The notes: a model not told the origin generated them from the sequence alone. 64,000 nucleotides of DNA from Bifidobacterium sp. ESL0745 (GCF_029433335.1 NZ_JAQTHX010000001.1:186001-250000); one strand, 5' to 3'. Positions 26,767-35,486 are shown, numbered from the stretch's first letter. A program made the numbers and translations.

Positions 26767-28035
26767 ATGGCACTGTTAACGCCGAAAGATATTAGGGAAC
26801 ATGCCTTCCAAACCGTACGTTTTAAAGAAGGTTATGATGTCGAAGAGGTTGACGACTTCCTCGACCAGGTGACCGAGACCGTTGAAGCTCTCGGCAAGCA
26901 GGCTATGGCCAACGGCAATGGCCAGTCGACGCAGTCGCTGGGGCCGGATGTCAGCAAGCTCAATTCGAAGATTTCCGATCTGACTTCCCAGGTCCAGGCG
27001 TTAAGTCGCGAAAACCAGACGTTGAAGGCCGCAAGCCAGCAGCGAGGCAACACCAATCAGGCTTCGGCAAGTGTCGATGCTTCCAAGCTCGCTGAGGCCG
27101 AGGAAAGCAACAGGGGACTGGCTGAGCAGAACAGGCAGCTCAAGGATCAGGTCGATCGCCTGAACGCGCAGATCGATCAGCTCACCGCCCAAGCTGCGCA
27201 GGCCGCCGGCAAGAAGGATCTCGACAATCAGCTTGTCGCGGTTCAGCACGAGCGCGACGAATTCCGTGCCGGTAACGAGAAGCTTTCTCGTGAGCTTGAG
27301 CAGGCCAAGAAGCAGCTTTCCACTGCCAGTGATCAGGCCCGTCAAATGCAGGATCTTTCCCGCCAGCTTGAAGAATCCAAGCAGCGTGAGAACCAGTTGC
27401 GTGCTCAGGTCTCCAAGATCGAACCGAGCACCGAGACCGGAAGCTTGCAGAAGATCGCCGGTGCCGCGCAGGGGGCGTCCAGTGAGCCCGAGCGCGCGAC
27501 CGCTATGCTGACGCTCGCCATGCAACTGCATGATCAGTACGTTGACAAGGGCAAGGCGAAGGCCAAAGAGATCACCGAGGCCAGCCAGAGCAAGTATCAG
27601 GAGCTGGTCAACAAGGCCAATGACTATTCCACCCGCACCCGTAACGAATCCGATGAATATGCCAAGCAGACCCGTAACAAGGCTGAGGAATATTCCAAGC
27701 AGACCCGTTCCGATGCCGATTCATATTCGCAGAGAACCCGTTCCGCAGCCGACAATTACTCCACGCAAAAGCATTCTTCGGCCGACACCTACGAGTCCGA
27801 AGTGCAGCGTCGTGCCGCCGAGTACGATCAGAAGACTCGTTCCGCAGCCGAGACCTACGCTCAGCAGGTGCGCGATAATCTCGCTTCGCAGTCCAAGGTC
27901 ATCGAGTCCAATATCCAGAGCCTCAAACAGTTTGAGACTGAATATCGTACGCGCCTGACCGAATTCCTGGGTCAGTTGGTTTCTCAGGTCAGCGACACCA
28001 ATACTTACAATAAGCTGGAAGAGTCCAAGGACTGA
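26767..28035 (+). CDS. divIVA: DivIVA / Wag31 polar growth protein
   Basis: 422 residues; polar scaffold directing wall growth in actinobacteria. N-terminal DivIVA domain (LLTPKDIREHAFQTVRFKEGYDVEEVDDFLDQVTETVEAL, residues 3-42), a Gln/Ser-rich linker, a long coiled coil (about 55-210), a conserved block SSEPERATAMLTLAMQLHDQYVDKGKAKAKEI (about 238-270) and a second helical region with repeated short units (YSTRTRNESDEYAKQTRNKAEEYSKQTRS and so on, about 285-375), ending in EFLGQLVSQVSD. Longer than typical Wag31 because of these units. Confidence 0.93.
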   Translation: MALLTPKDIREHAFQTVRFKEGYDVEEVDDFLDQVTETVEALGKQAMANGNGQSTQSLGPDVSKLNSKISDLTSQVQALSRENQTLKAASQQRGNTNQASASVDASKLAEAEESNRGLAEQNRQLKDQVDRLNAQIDQLTAQAAQAAGKKDLDNQLVAVQHERDEFRAGNEKLSRELEQAKKQLSTASDQARQMQDLSRQLEESKQRENQLRAQVSKIEPSTETGSLQKIAGAAQGASSEPERATAMLTLAMQLHDQYVDKGKAKAKEITEASQSKYQELVNKANDYSTRTRNESDEYAKQTRNKAEEYSKQTRSDADSYSQRTRSAADNYSTQKHSSADTYESEVQRRAAEYDQKTRSAAETYAQQVRDNLASQSKVIESNIQSLKQFETEYRTRLTEFLGQLVSQVSDTNTYNKLEESKD

Positions 28036-28046
28036 TTCGGTCTGGC

Positions 28047-28595
28047 ATGAAGAACGTATCAGCTAAACGGCCGCGCGCTCGTGTGGCCGTTTTTCTTGCC
28101 GTTACGGTGGCGGCGCTACTGCTTGACCGCCTTACCAAGCTGTGGGCGCAGGCTGCGTTGAGCGGCAGGGAAACCATAGTTGTCATTCCCAGATTTCTTG
28201 GGTTGACTTTGGTGCATAATCCTGGTGCATCACTTGGAATGGGCTCGTCGATGACCTGGCTCATCTCATGTGTGGCATTTGTGGCTTGTGTGGCGTTGGT
28301 CTACTTGGCCCTGACTACCGTTTCGTTATGGTGGACCGCGGCGCTTACCCTTGCGTTCGCCGGGGCATTCGGCAACCTCATCGATCGTGTGATTTATGCC
28401 CATGGGTTCCTTAACGGTTCGGTGGTGGATTTTCTCAATTACGGATGGTCCGTCGGCAATATCGCTGATATCGAGCTGGGAATCGCGGCTGTACTTATCG
28501 TTATCCTATTGTTGGCCAGCGTTCCGTTCGGCGCAAAAGATCTCAATAACGAGGCGGCGGATAACGTCGGGGATAGAGGAGCCGACGGTAGATGA
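28047..28595 (+). CDS. lspA: Lipoprotein signal peptidase (prolipoprotein signal peptidase II)
   Basis: 182 residues; aspartic protease of the membrane that removes lipoprotein signal peptides after lipidation. Four membrane segments (about 14-32, 68-88, 93-113, 145-163). Catalytic Asp candidates are in AGAFGNLIDRVIYAHG (about 108-123) and VGNIADIELGIA (about 137-148). The lipid-binding block VHNPGASLGMG is present. It starts 11 bases after divIVA and overlaps rluD by four bases. Confidence 0.95.
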   Translation: MKNVSAKRPRARVAVFLAVTVAALLLDRLTKLWAQAALSGRETIVVIPRFLGLTLVHNPGASLGMGSSMTWLISCVAFVACVALVYLALTTVSLWWTAALTLAFAGAFGNLIDRVIYAHGFLNGSVVDFLNYGWSVGNIADIELGIAAVLIVILLLASVPFGAKDLNNEAADNVGDRGADGR

Positions 28596-29518
28596 GTCGC
28601 TTGGTCCCTGCCCCGGATGCGTTGGTCGGCAAGAGATTCGATGTCGCCGTTTCCAAAATGCTTGGTGTCTCGCGATCCAAGGCCGTCGAACTTATTGAGG
28701 CCGGCGAGGTTGGCATTCTTCAACGTCACATTTCAAAGTCAGGGACCCTTGCCCCCGGAGACACCGTAGAATTTGATATTGAGGAAAAGCAGCCTGAACC
28801 TGAACCGTTGGCCGAAGGCATGGCCGTCGTCTATGAGGATGACGACATCGTTGTGGTCGATAAACCGGTCGGTGTCGCGGCACATGCTTCTGTTGGGTGG
28901 ACGGGGCCTACGGTGTTGGGTAGCCTTCTGGCACGCGGCACGCATATCACCTCTTTGGGCGCCCCAGGCCGGCAAGGCATCGTTAGCCGACTGGATGTGG
29001 GCACCAGCGGCCTGATGCTGGTGTGCAAATCCGATCTGGCGTACCTTCAGATGCGACGTCAATTCGCTCATCACGAAGTCACCAAGATCTATCATGCGTT
29101 GGTGCAGGGTAATTTGACCCATGACAAGGCAACCATCGAGGCGCCGATCGGTCGCGCCAAGGTTTCCGACTTCCGTTTTACCGTCACGCCATTGGGCAAG
29201 AAAGCGATCACGCACTGGGATGTGATTGAACGCTTCAGTGAGGCTACGCTGGCGAGCGTCAATCTCGAGACGGGCCGCACCCACCAGATTCGCGTTCATT
29301 TCTCTTCGATTGGTCATCCGCTGGTGGGCGACCCGATGTACGGCGCCAATCCGGTATTCGCACAGCGCCTGGGACTTACCCGTCAGTGGTTGCATGCGAT
29401 GCGTCTGGAATTCAAGCACCCTCGTACTCACGTGCGCACGGTGGTGGAATCCCATTATCCTGCGGATCTTGCGCACGCTCTTGATATCGTGCGCAAAGAC
29501 AAGTGCGAAAAGGAATAA
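28592..29518 (+). CDS. rluD: RluA/RluD-family 23S rRNA pseudouridine synthase
   Basis: 308 residues; converts uridines in 23S rRNA to pseudouridine. N-terminal S4 domain (RFDVAVSKMLGVSRSKAVELIEAGEVGIL, about 11-39), then the synthase domain with YEDDDIVVVDKPVGVAAHASVG and the catalytic Asp in GIVSRLDVGTSGLMLV (about 130-145), and ETGRTHQIRVHFSSIGHPLVGDPMYG (about 227-252). The start overlaps the lspA stop (ATGA). Assignment as RluD rather than another RluA paralogue rests on gene order and the S4 domain. Confidence 0.92.
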   Translation: MSRLVPAPDALVGKRFDVAVSKMLGVSRSKAVELIEAGEVGILQRHISKSGTLAPGDTVEFDIEEKQPEPEPLAEGMAVVYEDDDIVVVDKPVGVAAHASVGWTGPTVLGSLLARGTHITSLGAPGRQGIVSRLDVGTSGLMLVCKSDLAYLQMRRQFAHHEVTKIYHALVQGNLTHDKATIEAPIGRAKVSDFRFTVTPLGKKAITHWDVIERFSEATLASVNLETGRTHQIRVHFSSIGHPLVGDPMYGANPVFAQRLGLTRQWLHAMRLEFKHPRTHVRTVVESHYPADLAHALDIVRKDKCEKE

Positions 29519-30018
29519 AAGGTATTGTGTCTGAAAGGTCTTCAGCACAAATCGATTTTACACTTTAGCACGGTCACAAGGTTGGGCATGCGCGCATAGA
29601 AGTCAATCGAATACTGTCGTTTTGCCTTAATGACGGTGATATCGGTTTGGCTATGAATAAGTCTAGATATCCTTACTAGATAAATCGGTTCGATATTACA
29701 TTTAGCTATGTGGATAGATAAATGTAAAAAGCGTAATTAATTAGACAAAATTAGCATTTAGCTTTTAAAATCTGTATTATGGGTTATAATCGTTGGCTTA
29801 GTACAGGTGTTGATTCTTGTAATCAATTATATTCGCGAGTGCATATTGCAGTTGCGATGTTCTAGAGCACAACGTAGAAGTGCTTATCAGGCATGTGGTG
29901 ATATGCATTTTTTTCTGGGTTTCATGGGAAACCTTTGAAAAAGTGATGGTTTTGCTTGCCTTATTAACGACTTACTCATGCTGGGTCGCATGAGTAATCG
30001 TACATTGGGGAAACGGTT
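29519..30018. other. 500-base AT-rich region upstream of the SorC-type regulator
   Basis: No gene recognised. Base composition changes here from GC-rich to markedly AT-rich, marking the left edge of the kinase/isomerase island. TATAAT occurs at 29785-29790 but without a good -35; several direct copies of ACATTTAGC/GCATTTAGC-like sequence lie around 29695-29762. Confidence 0.5.
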
Positions 30019-30978
30019 ATGAATGATAACGATGATGTTCAGCGTAGCAGGGTTGCCGATGCGGCAGAACTGTATTGGGTCCAGGGGATGAAAGCCGGTG
30101 CTGTGGCAAGGGAGCTCGGCGTTTCCCGGTCTACTGTCTCACGATTGCTCACACAGGCGCGAACCCAGCGTGTGATTGAATTCAAAGTGAACAGGCATAG
30201 CGATTCGACGGTAGCCCTGCAACAGGAAATCAATAAACGATATCGTGTGTATGCCTCGGTTGTCGATACCGGCGGAATCCACGATCCCGATACGCGACGG
30301 ATGATCGTAGGGGAGACCGCGGCGACATTATTGTCGTCTATGGTTCATTCGAATACGATGATTGGGGTGACTTGGGGACGCACTACTGAAGCCATCGCGA
30401 TGCAGCTTATCCCCAAAAATCTCTCCGACGTCCAAGTGCTGCCCCTGCATGGGTTCGGCAATACCCTTTCTTTGGGCGAAGATTATTTTACGCAGATTCT
30501 TATCCGTTTTGGCAAGGCTTTCAATGCTCAGGTGCGTCTGTTGCCGGCTCCCGTAATTTTCGATTCCGAAATCACGCGAGAAATGGTATGGAAAGAGACT
30601 GGTATCCAACAGATATTGGCACTGCGCAAATACTTGGATATTATCGTCACCTCGGTGGGCACGCCGTATGGTTACAAACGAAGTCCGCTGTTCAGCAAAG
30701 GCGTCTTGTCCGATCAGGACATCAAAGAGCTCAATGACAAACATGTCATCGGTGATATCTCATCCACTTTCTTCCGTGAGGATGGCAGTACGCAAGGCAT
30801 TTCCGTCAACAAGCGATCGACGGGCCTCACGCGTGAGGAGATACTGCGGGTGCCTAATCGTGTGTTCGTGGTGTCGGATGAAAACAAATACTCGGCGTTG
30901 CGCACGGCATTGAATATGAAGGCCGTAACCCATTTGGTGATTGATCAGGCGACGGCAAAAAGGCTTCTGGAAACGTAA
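30019..30978 (+). CDS. SorC-family sugar-responsive transcriptional regulator
   Basis: 319 residues. N-terminal helix-turn-helix (LYWVQGMKAGAVARELGVSRSTVSRLLTQARTQRVIEF, about 14-51), then a sugar-phosphate-binding domain (TMIGVTWGRTTEAIAMQL, about 112-129; NKRSTGLTREEILRVPNRVFVVSDENKYSALRTALNMKAVTHLVID near the end), as in SorC/DeoR-type regulators whose effectors are usually phosphorylated intermediates of the regulated pathway. It sits just upstream of the kinase gene in the same orientation, so it very likely controls the downstream kinase/isomerase genes. Repressor or activator cannot be told. Confidence 0.88.
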   Translation: MNDNDDVQRSRVADAAELYWVQGMKAGAVARELGVSRSTVSRLLTQARTQRVIEFKVNRHSDSTVALQQEINKRYRVYASVVDTGGIHDPDTRRMIVGETAATLLSSMVHSNTMIGVTWGRTTEAIAMQLIPKNLSDVQVLPLHGFGNTLSLGEDYFTQILIRFGKAFNAQVRLLPAPVIFDSEITREMVWKETGIQQILALRKYLDIIVTSVGTPYGYKRSPLFSKGVLSDQDIKELNDKHVIGDISSTFFREDGSTQGISVNKRSTGLTREEILRVPNRVFVVSDENKYSALRTALNMKAVTHLVIDQATAKRLLET

Positions 30979-31130
30979 TTTTTTTCTTCTCATTGCAAGG
31001 TAGGTAATAGGGATGTCGATGAAAATATTTTCAAAATAGAAAGATTTATTTTGGCACATTTGTTCTTTTTGCTTTGAAAATTGGAAACAGGCTGCTTGAA
31101 ATGCGAATATCAAGGTTATCTCCCAGACCG

Positions 31131-31154
31131 CATAAGCTACGTGGCTTATGTTTT
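31131..31154 (+). promoter_or_regulatory. Inverted repeat between regulator and kinase genes
   Basis: CATAAGC (31131-31137) and GCTTATG (31144-31150) flank TACGTG, followed by TTTT. It could be an operator for the SorC-type regulator or a short terminator after it. It lies about 70 bases before the kinase start. Confidence 0.45.
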
Positions 31155-31221
31155 GGGGGCAAGGCGTTGATGCTGTTGCCCCTTCGGCTTTCTGGAAGAA
31201 TAGAAGATAGGAGCATATCGG

Positions 31222-32955
31222 ATGACTGTTTTAGTCAACGACCCTGAGGATTTCGCTCAGGAAGCTGCGGAGGGTTTTGTTGCAGCAAATCGTCAGTATG
31301 TCAACAAATGTTATGGTGGGGTTGTCCGTTCGACAAGGTCTGCCAAGCCTGAAACCGCAGTAGTCATCGGAGGCGGATCGGGACATTATCCGATGTTCAA
31401 CGGCTATGTTGGACCGGGTCTGGCTCATGGTGCGGTTCTTGGCAACATCTTTGCCTCTCCCGCTGCCAGTGAAGTCGTCAGTGTCTGCCGTGCAGCCAAT
31501 CAAGGCAAAGGCGTACTGCTGCTCTTCGGCAATTACGCAGGCGACGTGCTCAACTTCACAGAAGGTGCGGAAGAGCTGAGAGACGAGGGCATTGATGTCC
31601 GTCTGCTCCCGATCAGCGATGATATCTATTCGGGTCCTGCGTCTGATTATCTGAAGCGCCGTGGTATTGCCGGTGATTTGACCGTAATCAAGGCCGCTTG
31701 CGCTGCTGCTGCAAACGGAGCAGACCTCGACGAGGTGGAACGTGTGGCTCAGCAGGCTAACGAACGCACCAGGAGCATTGGTGTTGCGTTCAGCGGCTGC
31801 ACGCTGCCTGGCGCCGATGAACCGCTGTTCACCGTTCCCAAGGGAAAGATGGGCGTTGGTTTGGGCATCCATGGTGAGCCTGGCATTGATGAGACGGATA
31901 TGCCGACGGCCAATGGTCTGGCTGAAATGATGGTCGATTCCCTGCTGAAGGATACGCCTGATAATCTCAAGGGCGATCATCCTGAGGTTGTGCCGGTTCT
32001 GAATGGTTTGGGCAGCTTCAAGTCCGAAGGTCTGTTCGTGATTTATCGCAAGATCGAAGAGCTGCTTAAGCAGAAGGGCATTAAGATCGATGATCCCCAG
32101 GTTGGAGAATTCTGCACGAGCTTCGATATGTGCGGCGTTTCGCTGACGCTCTTCTGGCTTACGCCTGAATTGAAGGCTCTGTGGGAGGCTCCGGCTGATT
32201 CGCCGGCGTTCCGTCAGGGCAACTCCGATTCGAGCTCCCAGATTCATGTGGATCAAAGTACTGTGTCGCAGACCGAACAGAGTGCATCGCAGGATGCTCA
32301 GGCGTCTGCGGATTCCAAGGAAGCCGCAAAGCGTCTGGCTGGCATGATGCGTGTTGTCGCGAACACCATTGACGACAAGGCTGACGAACTCGGCAGGATC
32401 GATTCGGTCGCTGGTGACGGCGATCACGGAATCGGCATGAAGCGCGGCGCTGATGCTGCTGCTGATACTGCTGAAGAGGAAGCGGGCAAGGGTGCTGGTG
32501 TCAAGACCACGCTGCAGACCGCTGCGCAGTCTTGGGCTGACAAGGCCGGTGGCACTTCCGGTGCCTTGTGGGGCGTCATGCTTAAGGCTATTGCGAGTGT
32601 GCTGAGCGATCAGAACAAGCCTACTGGTGAGGACATCAAGAAGGGTGTCGCCAAGGCGAGCCAAAACCTGATGAACATCGGCAAGGCCAAGGTCGGCGAC
32701 AAGACGATGGTTGACTCCATTGTTCCGTTTGCCACGACGTTGAACGATTCCGCGTCGAAGTTGCCGCAGGCTTGGAAGGAAGCAGCAGATGCCGCTACCA
32801 AGGCAGCTGATGCGACCAAGGACATGCTTCCTCGTATGGGCCGGGCAAAGAACCATGGTGAGCATGATCTGGGTACCCCGGATCCGGGCGCCGTTTCGTT
32901 CGCTTACATCGTCGAATCCCTTGTTCCTGAATTTGAAGGCCGCGAAGACCTTTAA
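31222..32955 (+). CDS. Fused DhaK-DhaL ATP-dependent ketose kinase (dihydroxyacetone/erythrulose kinase type)
   Basis: 577 residues. The DhaK half (about 1-330) has GGGSGHYPMFNGYVGPGLAHGAV (about 50-72) and the substrate-binding His217 in GVGLGIHGEPG. The DhaL half (about 370-577) has the Mg-ATP Asp set in DSVAGDGDHGIGMKRG and WADKAGGTSGALWG. A Ser/Gln linker (about 332-370) joins them. Fusion with a nucleotide-binding DhaL of this kind indicates ATP use, not PTS phosphate. Neighbours are an RpiB-like isomerase and a TIM paralogue, the same trio that mycobacteria use for L-erythrulose (LerK-DerI-LerI). A tetrulose kinase is therefore as likely as a dihydroxyacetone kinase. Confidence 0.85.
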   Translation: MTVLVNDPEDFAQEAAEGFVAANRQYVNKCYGGVVRSTRSAKPETAVVIGGGSGHYPMFNGYVGPGLAHGAVLGNIFASPAASEVVSVCRAANQGKGVLLLFGNYAGDVLNFTEGAEELRDEGIDVRLLPISDDIYSGPASDYLKRRGIAGDLTVIKAACAAAANGADLDEVERVAQQANERTRSIGVAFSGCTLPGADEPLFTVPKGKMGVGLGIHGEPGIDETDMPTANGLAEMMVDSLLKDTPDNLKGDHPEVVPVLNGLGSFKSEGLFVIYRKIEELLKQKGIKIDDPQVGEFCTSFDMCGVSLTLFWLTPELKALWEAPADSPAFRQGNSDSSSQIHVDQSTVSQTEQSASQDAQASADSKEAAKRLAGMMRVVANTIDDKADELGRIDSVAGDGDHGIGMKRGADAAADTAEEEAGKGAGVKTTLQTAAQSWADKAGGTSGALWGVMLKAIASVLSDQNKPTGEDIKKGVAKASQNLMNIGKAKVGDKTMVDSIVPFATTLNDSASKLPQAWKEAADAATKAADATKDMLPRMGRAKNHGEHDLGTPDPGAVSFAYIVESLVPEFEGREDL

Positions 32956-33019
32956 AGACGATATCGATACGAGTCGTTTCGTTATCGATGCTGATTGTTT
33001 TTAATTAAGGAGTTTTATT

Positions 33020-33460
33020 ATGAAGTTGGCTTTTGGATGCGATCCCAATGCAAAGGACTTGAAGAAAGTCCTTATGGATGAAGCTAAAAGGCTTGGACAC
33101 GAGGTTGTCGATTTCCCTTCGGATGATCCGATTTATGCAAACGTCGCAGTGGCTGTTGCTGAATCCGTGGTCAAGGGTGAAGAGGATCGCGGCATTCTTC
33201 TGTGCGGTACTGGCCTCGGCGTTTCCATTGCAGCCAATAAGGTTCCAGGTGCCTACTGCGCTTGCGTAGCAGATATCTATCAGGCTGAGCGTGCCACGTT
33301 GAGCAACAATGCGAACCTTCTGGCTATGGGTGCCCAAGTGGTTGGTCCCGAGAGTGCAAAGGCGTTCATGCGTGCCTATCTGAGCGGCACCTTTGATCCC
33401 AATTCGCGCAGCGCACCGAAGATTGCGCGCATCAGCGAATATGAGAAGCAGGGAAAGTAA
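33020..33460 (+). CDS. RpiB/LacAB-family sugar-phosphate isomerase (possible erythrulose-4-phosphate isomerase)
   Basis: 146 residues, usual length for RpiB. The N-terminal KLAFGCDPNAKDLKKVL replaces the usual GCDHAG pattern (Pro in place of His, Asn-Ala following). The catalytic Cys62 and loop are present in GILLCGTGLGVSIAANKVPGAYCACV, and NNANLLAMGAQVVGPE is the RpiB signature. RpiB enzymes interconvert aldose and ketose phosphates; the mycobacterial DerI relative makes erythrose-4-phosphate. AAGGAG precedes the ATG. It lies between the kinase and the TIM paralogue. Confidence 0.85.
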   Translation: MKLAFGCDPNAKDLKKVLMDEAKRLGHEVVDFPSDDPIYANVAVAVAESVVKGEEDRGILLCGTGLGVSIAANKVPGAYCACVADIYQAERATLSNNANLLAMGAQVVGPESAKAFMRAYLSGTFDPNSRSAPKIARISEYEKQGK

Positions 33461-33494
33461 TCAATTAAGTCGTTAGACTTGAAAGAAGTTTAGC

Positions 33495-34232
33495 ATGACA
33501 GTTATTGCATTAAGTCTCAAAATGTATTTCCCTCGCGAGCGAACCATCAAATACTGTGAGGACTTGGCAAAGCTTGTAAGCGAAAGGAATCTCTCGAAGA
33601 GAAAGCTGACGATGGCTTTCTTGCCAGATTTTCTGACTCTGCCGGATGCCGCACGTCTGCTTCTTCCTGAAGGTATTCGTGTGGGTTCTCAGGATATTTG
33701 CGATGAAGATCGTGGTGCATACACGGGCGAGGTTTCGCCGGCTGATGTGGCTGCACTCGGTGGCTCGGTAGCTGAGATCGGGCATATCGAGCGCAGAAGG
33801 CTCTACCATGAAGATGATGAGCTCATCAGCAAGAAGGTAGCTGCTGCTTGGCGTAACAACCTGACTCCTCTTCTTTGCGTAGGTGAAGATAAGGTTATGG
33901 AGCCTGAAGAGGCTGCTGCCTACTGCATCAAAGAGATTCATTCGGTTGTAGGAAAAGAGCAAGGCTATCCTCTTTGGATTGCTTATGAACCGCGATGGGC
34001 GATTGGTGCTGAGCATCCTGCTCCGACCAGTTATGTCAAGACGGTTTGTGAGTACCTCAAGCAAGCGATATCCGGTTACCGGGACGCTAATGTTCTGTAT
34101 GGCGGATCTGCGGGACCAGGACTGCTCACTGAAATCTGGCCGTCTGTCGATGGTCTGTTCTTGGGGCGCTTTGCTCATGATCCGAAAGCGTTTATTTCCG
34201 TTGTCGAAGAGGCTGTGAATCTCGTTGATTAG
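33495..34232 (+). CDS. Divergent triosephosphate-isomerase paralogue (possible L-erythrulose-1-phosphate isomerase)
   Basis: 245 residues with TIM catalytic positions Lys9 (ALSLKM), His97 (EIGHIERR) and Glu165 (IAYEPRWAIG) all kept. Changed from glycolytic TIM: Asn before the Lys is Ser7, GHSERR is GHIERR, and YEPVWAIGTG is YEPRWAIGAE. VLYGGSAGPGLLTEI keeps the phosphate loop. Such changes near the substrate suggest a substrate other than triose phosphate. The mycobacterial LerI, which interconverts L-erythrulose-1-phosphate and D-erythrulose-4-phosphate, is a TIM paralogue in the same gene context. It ends in front of a strong terminator. Confidence 0.85.
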   Translation: MTVIALSLKMYFPRERTIKYCEDLAKLVSERNLSKRKLTMAFLPDFLTLPDAARLLLPEGIRVGSQDICDEDRGAYTGEVSPADVAALGGSVAEIGHIERRRLYHEDDELISKKVAAAWRNNLTPLLCVGEDKVMEPEEAAAYCIKEIHSVVGKEQGYPLWIAYEPRWAIGAEHPAPTSYVKTVCEYLKQAISGYRDANVLYGGSAGPGLLTEIWPSVDGLFLGRFAHDPKAFISVVEEAVNLVD

Positions 34233-34247
34233 GAATGTGGTTTCAGT

Positions 34248-34296
34248 TTTGATTTGTTTGTCTCTGGCAATAGTCGACAGAGACAAACAAATCAAA
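34248..34296 (+). terminator. Terminator after the kinase-isomerase operon
   Basis: A perfect 19-bp inverted repeat, 34248-34266 with 34278-34296, around an 11-base loop, 16 bases past the TIM-paralogue stop. No long T-run follows, but the stem itself is AT/GC mixed and long. Confidence 0.75.
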
Positions 34297-34594
34297 GTAA
34301 TGAATGACTTCATTCAATAATCGAGATTCGCATGAAGATTGGGTTCCAAGATATGATCGCATATTTACCTGGTGGATATGCGGTCATATCACCCAACCGT
34401 TCATCTTGAGATCAATAGAAGAGAAAGAGAGGAGTAATCGGTTTCTGACATCACGTAAAAGTTGAACGTTTGTCTTCGACAATGAATGTGAAACGAGCGC
34501 ATCAACCTGGACAGAATAACGTGGTTCTGTTCAATTATTAAACAATTCGATCGAATATGGATGTCCATATTCTGAGTTTGAGAAAGAAGATAGA
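34297..34594. other. Leader region of the aquaporin gene with a long inverted repeat
   Basis: About 300 bases. ATATGATCGCATAT (34351-34364) and ATATGCGGTCATAT (34376-34389) are complementary with one difference, and TTGGG/CCCAA outside them can pair as well. This is a candidate operator or attenuator. No gene was recognised. Confidence 0.5.
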
Positions 34595-35329
34595 ATGCAA
34601 TTCACTCTTTTTGAGAAGCTTGCAGCAGAATTCTTAGGTACGATGATTCTTCTGATTCTTGGTAACGGTTCCGTTGCAAATACGAATCTGAAGAAGACAA
34701 AGGGTTACGCTTCCGGCTGGCTTAACATAGCGTTGGGCTACGGTCTCGGCGTGATGGTCCCTGTTATCATGTTCGGCTCGGTTTCCGGAGCTCATCTTAA
34801 TCCTGCAATGTCCTTGGGCCAGGCCATCAGTGGCTTCTTCCCGTGGTCGGAAGTGCTTCCGTATGCGATTGCACAGATGCTTGGTGCTTTCGTGGGCCAG
34901 CTGGTTGTCTACATCATCTATCAGCCGCATTACAAGATTGAGACCGATCCTGATCTGATTTTCGGCAGCTTCTGCACCTTCGATGCGACTGGCAACAAGG
35001 TTAACTACTTCGTAACAGAATTCATCGCCACCGCTGTGATGGCCTTTGCTTCTGTTGCCTGCATGCAGCTTCCTTGGGGCAAGAAATATCCTGCCACCGC
35101 CGGCATTGTCCTTGGTCTGATCATCACCTCCATGGTCACCTCAATGGGTGGCTCCACTGGTGCTGCATTGAACCCTGCCCGTGATCTTATGCCTCGTCTT
35201 CTTCATCAGATCCTTCCGATTCCGAACAAGGGTTCATCTCGCTGGGGCGATGCGTGGATCCCGGTGGTTGCTCCTATCCTTGGCGCGACCTTCGGCATTG
35301 GCATTCTCAAGGTTTGCTTCTTCCTCTGA
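34595..35329 (+). CDS. Aquaglyceroporin (GlpF-like facilitator)
   Basis: 244 residues, six membrane segments and two NPA half-helices: SGAHLNPAMSLGQ (about 67-79) and GAALNPARDLMPR (about 189-201). The Asp after the second NPA box (NPARD) is the usual mark of glycerol-type rather than water-only channels. A channel for small polyols or ketoses fits the neighbouring kinase. It has its own leader with an inverted repeat and its own terminator, so it is probably a separate transcript controlled with the kinase operon. Confidence 0.9.
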   Translation: MQFTLFEKLAAEFLGTMILLILGNGSVANTNLKKTKGYASGWLNIALGYGLGVMVPVIMFGSVSGAHLNPAMSLGQAISGFFPWSEVLPYAIAQMLGAFVGQLVVYIIYQPHYKIETDPDLIFGSFCTFDATGNKVNYFVTEFIATAVMAFASVACMQLPWGKKYPATAGIVLGLIITSMVTSMGGSTGAALNPARDLMPRLLHQILPIPNKGSSRWGDAWIPVVAPILGATFGIGILKVCFFL

Positions 35330-35436
35330 TCCAAATTGGTGAGGAATGATTTTGCTTCCATTTATGGAGGTGCTATGAAACATAAGTTGACTGATTAGGC
35401 TGGTTGGAAACTTTTTTCAATTTGTCTATGAAGTGA

Positions 35437-35486
35437 AATGGCCTTTTGACACAGTTCCTGTACGCTGTGTCGAAAGGTCATTTTTT
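35437..35486 (+). terminator. Intrinsic terminator of the aquaporin gene
   Basis: AATGGCCTTTTGACACAG (35437-35454) pairs with 35464-35481 with one or two wobble positions, and a run of six T follows at 35481-35486. A classical Rho-independent terminator. Confidence 0.85.

Noticed and set aside
31222..33460. PTS-dependent dihydroxyacetone system
   Set aside because: DhaK and DhaL are fused and there is no DhaM or PTS phosphocarrier nearby, so ATP is the probable donor.
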